From NCBI RefSeq assembly GCF_003048405.1, contig NZ_PIQS01000002.1, forward strand, positions 186,001-250,000: a DNA stretch of 64,000 nucleotides, written 5' to 3'. Below the pieces are notes generated by a model, which saw only the letters and a program-made list of their open reading frames with translations, was not told the origin of the DNA and searched no databases. This DNA is from Campylobacter concisus. GTDB lineage: Bacteria; Campylobacterota; Campylobacteria; Campylobacterales; Campylobacteraceae. This document shows positions 8,582 to 18,214 of this stretch, one piece after another. Positions within the stretch are counted from its first letter, which is position 1. Each line of letters starts with the position of its first letter. A program made the position numbers and the translations under genes.

Positions 8582-11188
8582 CTAAGCAAATATGCCTTTT
8601 TTAGGACCACTTTTTCCGTGGCAATCTTTATATTTTTTACCGCTTCCACAAGGGCATGGAGCGTTTCTTGGTATCTTTTTTTCAGGCGTAAATTTATCAT
8701 CCTCGCCTTGATTGTTGTAGCTTAAATTTTCATTTTCAGCATTTTGACTAGCTTCAAGCATCATTTTAGCTTGCTCTTCTTGCTCCTCACGGCTCTTAAA
8801 TCTAACAACCTGAAGCGTCTTAACACTCTCACTTTTTAGCCTGCTAACTAGCTCCATAAAGAGGTTATAGCTCTCTTTTTTGTATTCAACAAGCGGATCT
8901 TTTTGATTATACCCTCTAAGGCCGATACCGGTTTTTAGGATATCCATTTGATAAAGGTGCTCTCTCCACGCATTATCAAGCACTTGAAGGTATAAAATTT
9001 TCTCTATCTCTTTTCTTTGATCTTCATTTAGCACGCTCATTTTTTCGTTATATCTTACTTCAAAAATTTGTGCAAGCTTTTCTATTAGCTCATCATACTC
9101 TAGACCTTTTAACTCACTCTCGTCTATCTCTTCACCGCAGTCTGCAAGGATGATAGAGCATAAATTTTTAATATCAAAGTCATCTTTCAAGCCGCCATGG
9201 AAAATTTCAGCTGTATCAAGTAAATTTGCAGCATACTCTTTCCTGTTTTGAGCTATCTTTTCGCTCATATCATAGTTTTTATCAAGTAGTTCGTCACGGT
9301 ATTTGTAGATAGTTTTTCTTTGCTCATTTGCCACATCGTCATACTCAAGCAAGTGTTTTCTAGCCTCAAAGTGCAAGCTCTCAACTTTCTTTTGGGCATT
9401 TTCAACAGCCCTTGTCACCATGCGACTCTCGATACTCTCGCCCTCGTCGATACCAAGCCTATCCATGATCGCTTTTATGCGGTCGCTACCAAAAATTCTC
9501 AAAAGATTATCCTCTAAACTTAGGTAAAATCTACTCATACCAGGATCGCCCTGACGTCCAGCACGACCACGAAGCTGATTGTCTATCCTTCTACTCTCGT
9601 GCCTTTCGGTGCCTATGATATATAGACCGCCTAAATTTCTAACCTCATCATCGATCCTGATATCAACACCACGACCAGCCATGTTTGTAGCGATAGTTAC
9701 AGCGCCTTTTACACCAGCTTGTGCGATGATCTCGGCCTCTTTTTCGTGGTTTTTAGCATTTAGCACAGAGTGTGGGATGCCAACTTTTTTAAGCATCTCA
9801 TGAAGCACTTCACTGCGCTCAATACTTGCAGTTCCCACAAGCACTGGCTGACCTTTCTCGTGAGCTTTTTTAACCTCATCAATAACTGCTTTAAATTTCT
9901 CATTTTGAGTTTTGTAGATAAGGTCGTTTTGATCGATTCTTTTAACTGGTAAATTTGTAGGGATCGAGATAACTTCAAGGTTGTAAATTTGAGAAAACTC
10001 AGTAGCCTCTGTCTGAGCCGTACCAGTCATACCTGCAAGCTTTTTATACATCCTAAAGTAGTTTTGATATGTTGTATCGGCTAGCGTTTGGCTCTCTTCT
10101 TGGATTTTCACGCCCTCTTTTGCTTCAAGCGCTTGGTGAAGTCCCTCGCTAAAGCGTCTGCCTTCGCTTAGACGTCCAGTAAATTCATCAACAATGACTA
10201 CCTCGCCATCTTTTACGACATAATGAACGTCTTTTTCAAAGAGGTTGTGAGCTTTTAGAGCTTGATCTAAGTGGTGGCTTAGTATGGCATTTTCAAGGTT
10301 ATATAAATTTTCAACACCAAATAATTTTTCAGCCTTGCTGATGCCAGCTTCTGTGATCATTATCGTTCTATTTTTTTCATCGACTATGAAGTCCCCTGTC
10401 GGCTTTGAGCCTGGCACATTTGGATCAGCTGGAGTGCCTCTAGTAAGCCGTTTTGCGACCTGATCAGCTCTTATGTAGCCATCAAGTGTGCGATTTGTTG
10501 GACCTGATATTATAAGCGGTGTTCTTGCTTCATCTATCAAGATACTATCGACCTCGTCTACGATAACGAAGTTATGACCTCTTTGCACCTTTTGACCAGC
10601 TTCAAATTTCATATTATCACGAAGATAGTCAAAGCCAAATTCTGAGTTTGTGCCGTATGTTATGTCCGCGTTATACGCAGCTTGTCTTACTTCATCATCG
10701 TATCCACCGCTTAGTATCACATCTACGCTTAAGCCTAAAAAGTTATAAAGCTCGCCCATTTGCGTAGCGTCACGCTTTGCAAGGTAGTCGTTCACGGTCA
10801 CTACGTGCACACCTTTGCCACTCATCGCGTTTAATATAACTGGTAAAGTCGCCACCAAGGTCTTACCCTCGCCCGTTTTCATCTCAGCGATCCTGCCCTC
10901 GTTTAGCACCATGCCGCCTATTAGCTGCACGTCAAAATGGCGCATCTTAAGCACCCTTTTGCTAGCTTCTCTAACGATCGCAAAAACATCATTTAAAATT
11001 TCATCTAAAGTGACTTTTTCTTCTACTACTTGGGCTTTTAGCTCATTAAATTTGATCTTAAGCTCATCATCGCTCATCTTCTCATAAGTAGGCTCTAGCG
11101 CATTTATCTGCGCCACACGTTTTATATATTTTTTGACTTCTCTATCGTTTTTCGTGCCAAAAATCTTTCTAAATACCGATGAAATCAT
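8582..11188 (-). CDS. secA: Preprotein translocase ATPase SecA
   Basis: An 868-residue motor that drives proteins through the SecYEG channel. Seen: Walker [14 protein letters not shown] (about 104), Walker [18 protein letters not shown] (about 207), the helicase motif [11 protein letters not shown] and [25 protein letters not shown], and a C-terminal zinc-binding tail [14 protein letters not shown] that binds SecB or ribosomes. Length is typical. It is divergent from lolA across 98 bases. Nothing unusual is seen. Confidence 0.98.
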   Translation of the reverse strand: MISSVFRKIFGTKNDREVKKYIKRVAQINALEPTYEKMSDDELKIKFNELKAQVVEEKVTLDEILNDVFAIVREASKRVLKMRHFDVQLIGGMVLNEGRIAEMKTGEGKTLVATLPVILNAMSGKGVHVVTVNDYLAKRDATQMGELYNFLGLSVDVILSGGYDDEVRQAAYNADITYGTNSEFGFDYLRDNMKFEAGQKVQRGHNFVIVDEVDSILIDEARTPLIISGPTNRTLDGYIRADQVAKRLTRGTPADPNVPGSKPTGDFIVDEKNRTIMITEAGISKAEKLFGVENLYNLENAILSHHLDQALKAHNLFEKDVHYVVKDGEVVIVDEFTGRLSEGRRFSEGLHQALEAKEGVKIQEESQTLADTTYQNYFRMYKKLAGMTGTAQTEATEFSQIYNLEVISIPTNLPVKRIDQNDLIYKTQNEKFKAVIDEVKKAHEKGQPVLVGTASIERSEVLHEMLKKVGIPHSVLNAKNHEKEAEIIAQAGVKGAVTIATNMAGRGVDIRIDDEVRNLGGLYIIGTERHESRRIDNQLRGRAGRQGDPGMSRFYLSLEDNLLRIFGSDRIKAIMDRLGIDEGESIESRMVTRAVENAQKKVESLHFEARKHLLEYDDVANEQRKTIYKYRDELLDKNYDMSEKIAQNRKEYAANLLDTAEIFHGGLKDDFDIKNLCSIILADCGEEIDESELKGLEYDELIEKLAQIFEVRYNEKMSVLNEDQRKEIEKILYLQVLDNAWREHLYQMDILKTGIGLRGYNQKDPLVEYKKESYNLFMELVSRLKSESVKTLQVVRFKSREEQEEQAKMMLEASQNAENENLSYNNQGEDDKFTPEKKIPRNAPCPCGSGKKYKDCHGKSGPKKGIFA

Positions 11189-11259
11189 TACTTTACCTTC
11201 CTAAATTTTTAAACTTTGGATATTAGCATAGTTTAACTATTTATTTAATTAAACTGGGC

Positions 11260-11265
11260 TAGAAT
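11260..11265 (+). promoter_or_regulatory. Probable lolA -10 element
   Basis: TAGAAT 22 bases before the lolA ATG (preceded by GGGC), with an AAAAAGGAT ribosome site between. No convincing -35 box. Confidence 0.45.
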
Positions 11266-11286
11266 ACGCCAAAAAAGGATAAAAAA

Positions 11287-11799
11287 ATGAGAAAATTTCT
11301 AGTTGCATCTCTCGTCGCAGTTTGCTCATTTGGTGCTGGCTTAAATTTCAAAAGCCTTCAAAGTGACTTTACTCAAACTGTCTTTAGCGAGGGCAAAAGC
11401 ATAAACTACAAGGGTAGATTTTACGCAAAAAACGACAATACTGCACTTTGGATATATGAAAGTCCAACACCAAAGAGAATTTATTTTAACAAAGAGCGTG
11501 TGATCGTGATTGAAGACGAACTTGAGCAAGCTATTATTTCAAAGCTTGATGATACACCAAATTTGACGCAAATCTTGGCTCATGCGGAGCAAATTCAGCC
11601 GACACTTTATAAGGCGATATATGACGGAGTTGAGTATTTTATAACTATTAAAAACACGCTTCCAACGACGATTGACTATAAAGACAAGCTCTCAAATAAA
11701 ATAAAAATCACTCTAAGCAACCCTGTAAAAGACGCGCTAATTCCGCAAGAGACGCTAACTCCTGTCATTCCTCAAGGTTATGACATTGTAAATCAATAA
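11287..11799 (+). CDS. lolA: Periplasmic lipoprotein carrier LolA
   Basis: A 170-residue exported protein with a signal peptide (1-18, ending SFGAG). The mature part begins LKSLQSDFTQTV, the classic LolA opening, followed by IYYKGRFYAKNDNTALWIYESPTPKRIYF-type beta strands that form the open half-barrel holding lipoprotein acyl chains. It ferries lipoproteins from the Lol permease across the periplasm. The nearby permease at 7330-8529 is its expected donor. Followed by a strong symmetrical terminator. Confidence 0.9.
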   Translation: MRKFLVASLVAVCSFGAGLNFKSLQSDFTQTVFSEGKSINYKGRFYAKNDNTALWIYESPTPKRIYFNKERVIVIEDELEQAIISKLDDTPNLTQILAHAEQIQPTLYKAIYDGVEYFITIKNTLPTTIDYKDKLSNKIKITLSNPVKDALIPQETLTPVIPQGYDIVNQ

Positions 11800-11823
11800 A
11801 TTTGGCTAACTTTAGCCAAATTT
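11798..11823. terminator. Bidirectional terminator between lolA and the convergent operon
   Basis: Perfect 12-base arms (AAATTTGGCTAA and complement) around a two-base centre, starting at the last base of the lolA stop codon and ending three bases before the opposite gene's stop codon. A/T flanks on both sides give U-rich tails in either direction. Confidence 0.8.
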
Positions 11824-11825
11824 AC

Positions 11826-12365
11826 TCACTTCTCTCCAAAATCTTTTCCAAATTCTTGAACGTTATTTAGATCGATAGGCTTTTGAACTACATCATTTGG
11901 ATCTGGCGAGATGATGATCTCATTGCCCTTTTTCTTCTTTTCTGGTTTTGTTACAATCTCTTCATTAACACTTGGATCGGAGCATAAATTTTGGCTTTTT
12001 ATTGCTTTTATGATCTCGCTTAGTTCAAGATTATTTATCACTTTTATATTTAAGATAAGCACATCATCGATATCAAGAGAGTGCTTTTTGGCTGCGTATT
12101 TTATGAAAAGCTCTTTAAATTTCTCTTTTCCCATTGAGGTTAAGATATCTTCCACATAAAAGCTACCAACTATTATGTTTAAAGCATCAAGAACATACGC
12201 TTCATTTTCTTCAACATCACGTCCGACAACTTCAAGGTTCATATTTATCTTTTTTGTTAAATTTTGTCCGGCTTTTGAGTAGATATCTGTTTGAAAATCT
12301 CTTACTTTTAGCACGTCTGCAAATGCAAAAACACAAAAAGCAAGGCTTAAAAATAGCTTTTTCAT
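11826..12365 (-). CDS. Exported protein of unknown function
   Basis: A 179-residue protein with a signal peptide (MKKLFLSLAFCVFAFA, about 1-16). The mature part starts DVLKVRDFQTDIYSKAGQNLTKKINMNLEV, then a mixed alpha/beta body, a single Cys near 128 and a lysine-rich patch PEKKKKG near 142. I recognise no family. It is the last gene of the minus-strand operon 17485-11826 and overlaps the helicase gene by four bases (ATGA-type), so it is co-translated with it. A periplasmic or surface role is the only safe inference. Confidence 0.7.
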   Translation of the reverse strand: MKKLFLSLAFCVFAFADVLKVRDFQTDIYSKAGQNLTKKINMNLEVVGRDVEENEAYVLDALNIIVGSFYVEDILTSMGKEKFKELFIKYAAKKHSLDIDDVLILNIKVINNLELSEIIKAIKSQNLCSDPSVNEEIVTKPEKKKKGNEIIISPDPNDVVQKPIDLNNVQEFGKDFGEK

Positions 12366-13681
12366 AAATTCTCCTTAATATGCAAAAATACGTTTTCTTG
12401 GTAAAATTTCTTAACTTCGTCGTCAATTTTAACCACTTTTCTTAAATGCTGCCTAAAATCACTTTTTTTATCATAAAAAAGTTTTAAATTTTTAGGACTT
12501 ACTGCACGAGAAAGTGCGACATAGAGCTGTCCTTTGGCAAAAATATGGTTGATATTACAAATGAGCGAGTTTATGCTCATTCCTTGAGATTTGTGGATAG
12601 TTAGAGCGTAAGCAAGTTTAAATGGAAACTGATAAAGCGATGCCTGTACATTTTCTTCGATCTCATCTTCGTTTAAATTTAACGAACTAAATATATAAGC
12701 GGCTTTTTCTATCTCGCAAATTTCGCCGCTATCTTTTTTCACAATCACGCTTGAGATGATGCCGTTTTCTTTTAATATTTGCATGATCTTGCCTTGCTCG
12801 CCGTTATAGTACTCACCCCATTTATTTGACGTAAAGATAATCTTAGCGCCTATCTTCATCTCCAAATCCCTTGAGATGTTTAGCGTATTTGCCCATTTTT
12901 CAAACTCTTTTTTATCTAAATTTTCATCCAAAACGCTCACATCTGAGTTCGAAATTTCAAGTGGCGTGCTAAGCTCTGAAAGCCTTTTTTGATTTAGCAT
13001 TTCAGCCTCGGCGTTTCTGCCAAAAAGCACGCTCGTATCATCATCTGGCTCTATCTTGGTCACTCTTAACCTCTCTATATAGCTCATTATTTCATCATCT
13101 AGCTCGCCAACTCTAAGACGAGAGAGAATCTCATAAAATTTAAGATCGTTTGTGCGTTTTGAGACGAGCAGCTCAACATTTGTAAATTCCATATCCTCCC
13201 ACGCACTGGAGTTAAAAGCGTATAAAAAATTAAAAAGCCTATTTTCGTTTTGCTGCTTTTGCACTGGCGGAAGCTGATAAAAATCACCCACTATAAGCAC
13301 CCTACCTTTAAATTTGGAAGTAAGTAAGCGGTATCTTATCATCTCCATTAGATCTGAGCTCACCATTGAAATTTCATCAATTACAAGCAGATCGCAAGCA
13401 TCAAGCATATTTCTTAGCTTACTTAGTTTGTCTTTTTGATGATAGTCAAAGCGTCTTAGCTCCTCATAGTCCTTGCAGTAGCCAAATTTAAAAAAACTAT
13501 GTAAGCTAACTCCTCCAAGGCTAACAGCACTTATGCCAGTTGAGCCAAGGATTATGACGTTTTTAAAATTTTCTTTGTAGTGTCTGATGATGGAGGCGGT
13601 TAGATAGCTCTTGCCAACACCGCCGCCGCCTGTTAAAAAGACGTTTGAGCGAGATAAAATTTCTAAAATTTGCTCTTTCAT
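12362..13681 (-). CDS. Pif1/RecD-like superfamily 1B DNA helicase
   Basis: A 439-residue helicase. Walker A is FLTGGGGVGKSYLTA (about 16-30); Walker B is LLVIDEISMVS (about 98); motif III is LIVGDFYQLPPV; the late motifs include YALTIHKSQGMSINS and YVALSRAVSPKNL. These are diagnostic of Pif1/RecD2-family 5'-3' helicases, here without extra N-terminal domains. Expected role: unwinding DNA at stalled forks, G-quadruplexes or recombination intermediates. It sits oddly inside an operon of cell-wall genes, abutting the peptidase gene and overlapping the next gene by four bases. Confidence 0.87.
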   Translation of the reverse strand: MKEQILEILSRSNVFLTGGGGVGKSYLTASIIRHYKENFKNVIILGSTGISAVSLGGVSLHSFFKFGYCKDYEELRRFDYHQKDKLSKLRNMLDACDLLVIDEISMVSSDLMEMIRYRLLTSKFKGRVLIVGDFYQLPPVQKQQNENRLFNFLYAFNSSAWEDMEFTNVELLVSKRTNDLKFYEILSRLRVGELDDEIMSYIERLRVTKIEPDDDTSVLFGRNAEAEMLNQKRLSELSTPLEISNSDVSVLDENLDKKEFEKWANTLNISRDLEMKIGAKIIFTSNKWGEYYNGEQGKIMQILKENGIISSVIVKKDSGEICEIEKAAYIFSSLNLNEDEIEENVQASLYQFPFKLAYALTIHKSQGMSINSLICNINHIFAKGQLYVALSRAVSPKNLKLFYDKKSDFRQHLRKVVKIDDEVKKFYQENVFLHIKENL

Positions 13682-15691
13682 CTACTCAAACATCTCTGGG
13701 CGATACTCGAAGTGCATCGTATCAAAGTGCTTCCAGCGTCCACCCCAGATAAATTTATGTTTTTCAAAAACACGCACTATCTTTTCAGGGATGAGGTTTT
13801 GGTAGCCATTGCTCCACTGCCAATAGTGGCTCTTTTTCACATTTATATCGATCGCAATACCGTAGCTGTGCGGGCTCAAGCGGTTTGTGCCAGCGATCAC
13901 TCGCCACTTAAATGTTCCACCTGGATTTTTTAAATACTCAAGCAAGCTTGCATCACTTTTTACCATATCGTTTAGCTCATTGCTTACGTCTTGTAAGGCA
14001 GTTGCGGCTCCATTTTTAGAGTTAAATGGTAACTTTAGCGCAAGGCTATCTTTTAGCCAAACAACATCTACCAAATTTGCTTTTAGCTCGCTCTCGCTTG
14101 AGCCATAAATTTTGCCTAAAAATTCATAATTTCTACATCTGCCAGCATCGCTTAGTGCGGTGCTAAGTGACGAAAATGCAGCGTAATCAAGCGCGTTCAT
14201 ATCCTCTATATCGGCCCCGGTGCTACACTCATCATCTTTTTGTTTAAAGTCATCATAGACAAATATTGTTCCATCACCAAATTTGACCAGATTATCCTCA
14301 ACCTTAACATCATAAGCCCTTTGTAAAGCTAAAATTTTTCTAGCTTTATCGCTTATTACATTTTCAGGCTTTATTACATTTATAGAATCAACCTTTGAAA
14401 TGAGCAAATTTGAGTTTTGTATATCGCTTCTGTTTTGTCCGATATTTAACGTAGTTACTGCCGTAGCACCGATTAATGCCCTGCCGTTATTTTCGGTTTT
14501 TAGTCCCCAAGCATCATGCACCACATATATATCATCACCCTTGTATCCAGCATAAAGCATGATATGCCCTGGCAGATGCACAAGCGTAAGATATGGCACA
14601 CCTTTTTCTTTTATCTCTTTTGTCTTAGCAGCGTTACTAAGTCCTTTTAAATCAAATTTTTGTCCCATATTTGCTTGAGCTCTTGAGTTTCTGGGCAACC
14701 ACACGCCAAAACTTGCTAGCAGATCTTTGGTAAAAAGCGAGCAATCCCTTAGCTTATCGACCCCACCCCAACCATAAGGCTGAGTAAGAAGGGAGCTAAT
14801 AAGTGTTTTTAGATTTGAATCATTAAATTTAAGAGGAAAAAGAGCGCCAAGAGATTTTGGCAACACAAATTCTCTCAAGAGATTTCTTACATAAATTTTA
14901 CCGTAGTAGTTTTTACTATCCTGTGCTAAAACAGGCAGTATCGCTCCGACTCTTGAATAAAACAAGAAATTTCCGGCCTTGTCATAAACTGGCATTTTAT
15001 CCGTTTTTATAGTCACAAAACTTGACTTTTGATAGGCATTTGCCTCATCATCGCTTATAAATTTTATATCCTCGACCTTTACCCAGCCCCAAACCGCATC
15101 ATCACTAACAAACGCCCATGCCCTGTCTTTAGAAAGATGTGACACAAAAAGCGGATGAGCGATGCTTAGGGTTGACTCTTGCAGATAATCAAACGGATAG
15201 CCCTCACCTGGAGTTTGAGGATTTAAAAATATCGGCTCATCAGTTGGAAAATTTCTTAAAGCTGTGTTTGCCGAAGTTAAAGCATAGGCAGAGATGCTTG
15301 AAAGAGCTGAAAAATTTGCATTGTCCTTTTGTGCGTCAAACCAGCTTTGAGGTATCTGTCTAAAATTTGAGCCAAAATACTTTCTCTTCTCACTTGGTTT
15401 ATATATATTAAATGCCCAAAAGACATCGTTTGGATTAAATTTTACGCCCCTTAATGTAAAAACCTTAAACCTTCTTTTTAAAATTTCTTCTTGGTCAAAG
15501 CTTGCACTTTGCATATTTTGCGGTAGTGACGAGGCATCTTGCTTCATTTCAAAATCAAGCAAACTAATGCGTTCATTTGGCTTATATACATTTTCATCTG
15601 GTAAAGAATTTTGCACACTTGGCTTTGGCTGGGTCTGCGAACATCCCAAAAACAAAGCAACACTAAACGCTAAAAATATACCTTTTTTCAA
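13682..15691 (-). CDS. Lipoprotein with NlpC/P60-like and VanY-like peptidase domains
   Basis: A 669-residue envelope lipoprotein: lipobox LFLGC with Cys17. An N-terminal domain and SH3-like segments (about 130-290, including WAFVSDDAVWGWVKVEDI) precede an NlpC/P60-like (C40) cysteine peptidase: Cys about 317 in RDCSLF, His about 380 in PGHIMLYAG, and a second His in VVHDAWG. The C-terminus (about 590-669) is an M15-type D,D-carboxypeptidase/VanY-like zinc site: PHSYGIAIDIN and DTMHFEYRP supply His, Asp, His. The protein should cut peptidoglycan peptides twice, within the stem and at its end. Both active sites look intact. Co-transcribed with a D-amino-acid transaminase upstream. The activities are inferred. 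Confidence 0.85.
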   Translation of the reverse strand: MKKGIFLAFSVALFLGCSQTQPKPSVQNSLPDENVYKPNERISLLDFEMKQDASSLPQNMQSASFDQEEILKRRFKVFTLRGVKFNPNDVFWAFNIYKPSEKRKYFGSNFRQIPQSWFDAQKDNANFSALSSISAYALTSANTALRNFPTDEPIFLNPQTPGEGYPFDYLQESTLSIAHPLFVSHLSKDRAWAFVSDDAVWGWVKVEDIKFISDDEANAYQKSSFVTIKTDKMPVYDKAGNFLFYSRVGAILPVLAQDSKNYYGKIYVRNLLREFVLPKSLGALFPLKFNDSNLKTLISSLLTQPYGWGGVDKLRDCSLFTKDLLASFGVWLPRNSRAQANMGQKFDLKGLSNAAKTKEIKEKGVPYLTLVHLPGHIMLYAGYKGDDIYVVHDAWGLKTENNGRALIGATAVTTLNIGQNRSDIQNSNLLISKVDSINVIKPENVISDKARKILALQRAYDVKVEDNLVKFGDGTIFVYDDFKQKDDECSTGADIEDMNALDYAAFSSLSTALSDAGRCRNYEFLGKIYGSSESELKANLVDVVWLKDSLALKLPFNSKNGAATALQDVSNELNDMVKSDASLLEYLKNPGGTFKWRVIAGTNRLSPHSYGIAIDINVKKSHYWQWSNGYQNLIPEKIVRVFEKHKFIWGGRWKHFDTMHFEYRPEMFE

Positions 15692-16182
15692 ATTTTTTCC
15701 TTATCCTTAAAAATAGCTTCGACGATCAAAACAAAAATATAAAACATCTTTTCATCGTTGTTTTTACAAATTTGCTTCATAGTCTCATTATCGCTTTTTA
15801 CTTTTATGTCATTTGACCTTAAAATTTCTACAATATCAGAGCCAAATTTCTTTGAAAGATCGCCCACTTTTACATCATTTAGAGCGTTTAAAAATCTAGT
15901 AGTGTTACAATCCATCTGCACTGGCTTGTGATTTAATATATTTTTAAACTCAAGGCTTAGCTTCTTTAACTTTTTCTTCTTAACATAACTATGAACAATC
16001 GTCAAGACAACCAAACTAAAGCCAAAGAAAATGTGTAAATTCAGCGAATTTTCACCCATCTCCCCATTTAAGAAAAGAATGCCACTCATAAAAAGACCGA
16101 TCACACAGATAAAAAGCAGCAACAAGATGATGTACTTAAAAATCACCTCAAGCATAATGTTGTCTTTTAGCCTATCAAACAT
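15688..16182 (-). CDS. Small membrane protein, DUF4405-like
   Basis: A 164-residue protein with two helices (about 13-36 and 46-66) and a long cytoplasmic tail. Histidines occur in NLHIFFGF and TIVHSYVKK on the second helix, a pattern seen in DUF4405-like proteins, but there is no firm family match, so heme binding should not be assumed. The tail includes KVGDLSKKFGSDIVEILRSNDIKV. Overlaps the peptidase start by four bases and abuts the DUF523 gene at a single base, so it is within the operon. Confidence 0.6.
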   Translation of the reverse strand: MFDRLKDNIMLEVIFKYIILLLLFICVIGLFMSGILFLNGEMGENSLNLHIFFGFSLVVLTIVHSYVKKKKLKKLSLEFKNILNHKPVQMDCNTTRFLNALNDVKVGDLSKKFGSDIVEILRSNDIKVKSDNETMKQICKNNDEKMFYIFVLIVEAIFKDKEKI

Positions 16183-16622
16183 TAAAGCCCCACTATCTCA
16201 TCTTCGCTGTAAACTAAAATTTCATTTTCTTTTAGCAGTTTTGCTGTGATGCCATCGCCTAAAATAAGCCTCTTGCTAAAGCTTCCATCATAAATTTGCC
16301 CACTTCCACAACTTGGACTTTTTGATTTTAAAATAGCCTTTTTGCAACCATTTAGTTTGGCTATCTTTAGGCAAATTTCTGCTCCTTTTTTAAAATTTTC
16401 ACTCACATCTTTACCTGAAAATTTACAAATAACTGCACCATTTTTCATCTCAGCTGGCTCTCTTGGCGTGCTAAGCCCCCCGTAAACTTCAGGACAAACA
16501 AAAAGCAGATGATATCTCTTTGAAATTTCATCTAAAACATCTTTATTTAAAAGATTATTTTCGCCGTTAAATTTACAATTTATGCCGACTAGGCAAGCGC
16601 TTATTAAGATTTTTTCTCTCAA
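16182..16622 (-). CDS. DUF523 family protein
   Basis: A 146-residue protein of the DUF523 (YbbK-type) family. Typical signatures are ISACLVGINCKFNG at the start (two Cys, with usual family text C-L-x-G-x-x-x-x-Y-x-G), VCPEVYGGLSTPREPAE in the middle and LKSKSPSCGSGQIYDGSF near 103. The conserved cysteines suggest a metal or redox site; the biochemical role of the family is not established. Overlaps the transaminase gene by four bases and shares its promoter. Confidence 0.88.
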   Translation of the reverse strand: MREKILISACLVGINCKFNGENNLLNKDVLDEISKRYHLLFVCPEVYGGLSTPREPAEMKNGAVICKFSGKDVSENFKKGAEICLKIAKLNGCKKAILKSKSPSCGSGQIYDGSFSKRLILGDGITAKLLKENEILVYSEDEIVGL

Positions 16623-17485
16623 AGTCCGGCTTCTTTTAAAAGTTCACCAGCATAAATTTCACGAAGTTTGCTTGAAATTTCTCCTACTTTTGCGCCATTT
16701 ATCGCCTTACCATCAGCATAAACGACTGGTAAGAGTATGAGCGTAGCAGCCGAGATAAAGACTTCATCAGCATTATAAACTTCATCCATACTAAATTTTC
16801 GCTCCTCTATCTTAAGGCCAATATCTTTAGCGATCTTTAAAAGTCTCATACGGCGAATTCCTGGCAAAATTTCATTTGAAAGCGGTTTTGTGATTAAAGT
16901 TTTATCCTTGATGATAAAAGCGCTCGAGCTACAGCCCTCTGTGACAAAGCCATTTTCCACCATAAAGCCCTCGTCTGCGCCTTTTTTGTGAGCTTCATTT
17001 TTAGCATAGCACTGAGCTAGAAGCGAGATAGATTTGATGTCGCGCCTTTTCCACCTGATATCCTCGACACTCACGACTTTTATGCCAGTTTTTGCAGTAG
17101 GATTGTTTAAAATTTCACTCTCGTAACAAAAAATAAAGACACTTGGTGTTAAATTTTCTATAAAATAGAAATTTCTAAACGCCACACCTCTTGTTACTTG
17201 CATATAAATTCCGCCCTCTTTTAAGGCATTTTTGGAGATTATCTCGTTTAAGATCGCTTCAAATTTTTCCTTTTCGTAGGGCAAATTTATATCTATCTCA
17301 TTTAAGCTTCTTTCAAATCTCGCCCAAAATCCATCTTTATCAACCATTTTTGAATTTATCACAGGCACAACCTCATAAACTCCATCACCAAATATAAATC
17401 CTCTATCAAAAGCACTAACTTTTGCTTCATCTTTTTGCAAAAATTCTCCGTTTAAAAAGACGGTTTGCAAAGCTTGATCTGCCAT
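16619..17485 (-). CDS. dat: D-amino-acid transaminase (class IV aminotransferase)
   Basis: A 288-residue PLP enzyme of fold type IV. Seen: the opening FDRGFIFGDGVYEVVPV, the PLP lysine about 151 in RRDIKSISLLAQ, and the cofactor loop ENGFVTEGCSSSAFI with the late EVFISAATLILLPV segment. The D-alanine transaminase pattern (YEV rather than the BCAT ...FEG) favours D-amino-acid over branched-chain specificity; it would make D-glutamate and D-alanine for peptidoglycan. First gene of a six-gene minus-strand operon. TTAAGGAG is the ribosome site for the ATG at 17485. Branched-chain or aminodeoxychorismate activity is the alternative. Confidence 0.83.
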   Translation of the reverse strand: MADQALQTVFLNGEFLQKDEAKVSAFDRGFIFGDGVYEVVPVINSKMVDKDGFWARFERSLNEIDINLPYEKEKFEAILNEIISKNALKEGGIYMQVTRGVAFRNFYFIENLTPSVFIFCYESEILNNPTAKTGIKVVSVEDIRWKRRDIKSISLLAQCYAKNEAHKKGADEGFMVENGFVTEGCSSSAFIIKDKTLITKPLSNEILPGIRRMRLLKIAKDIGLKIEERKFSMDEVYNADEVFISAATLILLPVVYADGKAINGAKVGEISSKLREIYAGELLKEAGL

Positions 17486-17510
17486 TTTTAGCTCCTTAAA
17501 TTTTGGGCAA

Positions 17511-17516
17511 ATTGTA
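17511..17516 (-). promoter_or_regulatory. Probable promoter of the dat operon
   Basis: TACAAT on the minus strand, 26 bases before the dat ATG. It faces away from a TATAAT at 17549-17554 on the plus strand, making a compact divergent promoter region. Confidence 0.4.
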
Positions 17517-17548
17517 TCTAATTTTGTTTGAATTTATAGATTCTTAGA

Positions 17549-17554
17549 TATAAT
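17549..17554 (+). promoter_or_regulatory. Probable promoter of the 17590 gene
   Basis: TATAAT 36 bases before the ATG. The only purine-rich ribosome-site candidate, AAAGGT at 17569, lies about 16 bases from the ATG, unusually far, so initiation may be weak. Confidence 0.4.
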
Positions 17555-17589
17555 AAGCCAAAATTTCAAAGGTAAAAAGTCTATAAAAA

Positions 17590-18093
17590 ATGCAAGAAAC
17601 TTTAAAAGATAGAATCATAAAAAACGTTTTTTTTGTTTCAAAACAGCCAGTTTTATTTAGGGATCTACTTGAAGCGAATGCCCTTTTTAACGAAGGTATG
17701 CTAATAGATGGAGCAAAGCTAAATTTTAGATTTAACCACATCAAGCTCTATCAGATTTATGCACTTATCTGTTTTGTTATTTTATTTCCATTGTTAATCA
17801 TCACGCATCATTTTTTAGCAAAAACTGACGCGCATATATCTATAATAGCGACTGCTGTCGTCACTTCAGCCGTTTTTATCGGCTTTGATATGTTTAAAGT
17901 TTGGGCAAGAAGAGAGATAAGTCACGATCTTATCAGGAAAGCTTGGAGTGTGCATTTTCCTTATTTTAGCTATGAAAAATACTCAAGCAAGGTCGAAGAA
18001 ATTTATAATACTGCTATAAAAAATGACATATCAAAAAAAGATTTAGAACAATATATATATGAAAAGCTAATCTCTCAAAAAGAAAGTAACTAG
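17590..18093 (+). CDS. Two-helix membrane protein of unknown function
   Basis: A 167-residue protein with two hydrophobic helices (about 53-75 and 83-105) between a charged N-terminal part (QETLKDRIIKNVFFVSKQPVLFRDLLEAN) and a C-terminal cytoplasmic part ending EKLISQKESN. I do not recognise a family. It is a single-gene unit, divergent from dat and convergent with the ftsL-like gene. Codon use is normal for the window, so it is probably a real gene. Confidence 0.65.
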   Translation: MQETLKDRIIKNVFFVSKQPVLFRDLLEANALFNEGMLIDGAKLNFRFNHIKLYQIYALICFVILFPLLIITHHFLAKTDAHISIIATAVVTSAVFIGFDMFKVWARREISHDLIRKAWSVHFPYFSYEKYSSKVEEIYNTAIKNDISKKDLEQYIYEKLISQKESN

Positions 18094-18102
18094 CAAATTA
18101 AA

Positions 18103-18119
18103 AATAAACTTTGTTTATT
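18103..18119 (+). terminator. Short AT-rich hairpin after the 17590 gene
   Basis: AATAAAC and GTTTATT form a seven-base stem with a three-base loop, 9 bases past the stop codon. Weak stem, no long T run; low confidence as a terminator. Confidence 0.3.
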
Positions 18120-18214
18120 GAGCTAATTTTATTTTTATGCAGTTATATACAAAATGGCTATATTATTTGCCAATATAATTGAATCGCCAAAATTTAAAAA
18201 CTTTAAATGTTTCG

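Noticed and set aside
11189..11286. secM-like regulator upstream of secA
   Set aside because: The divergent lolA gene occupies the other side of the 98-base gap; no arrest peptide frame is present.
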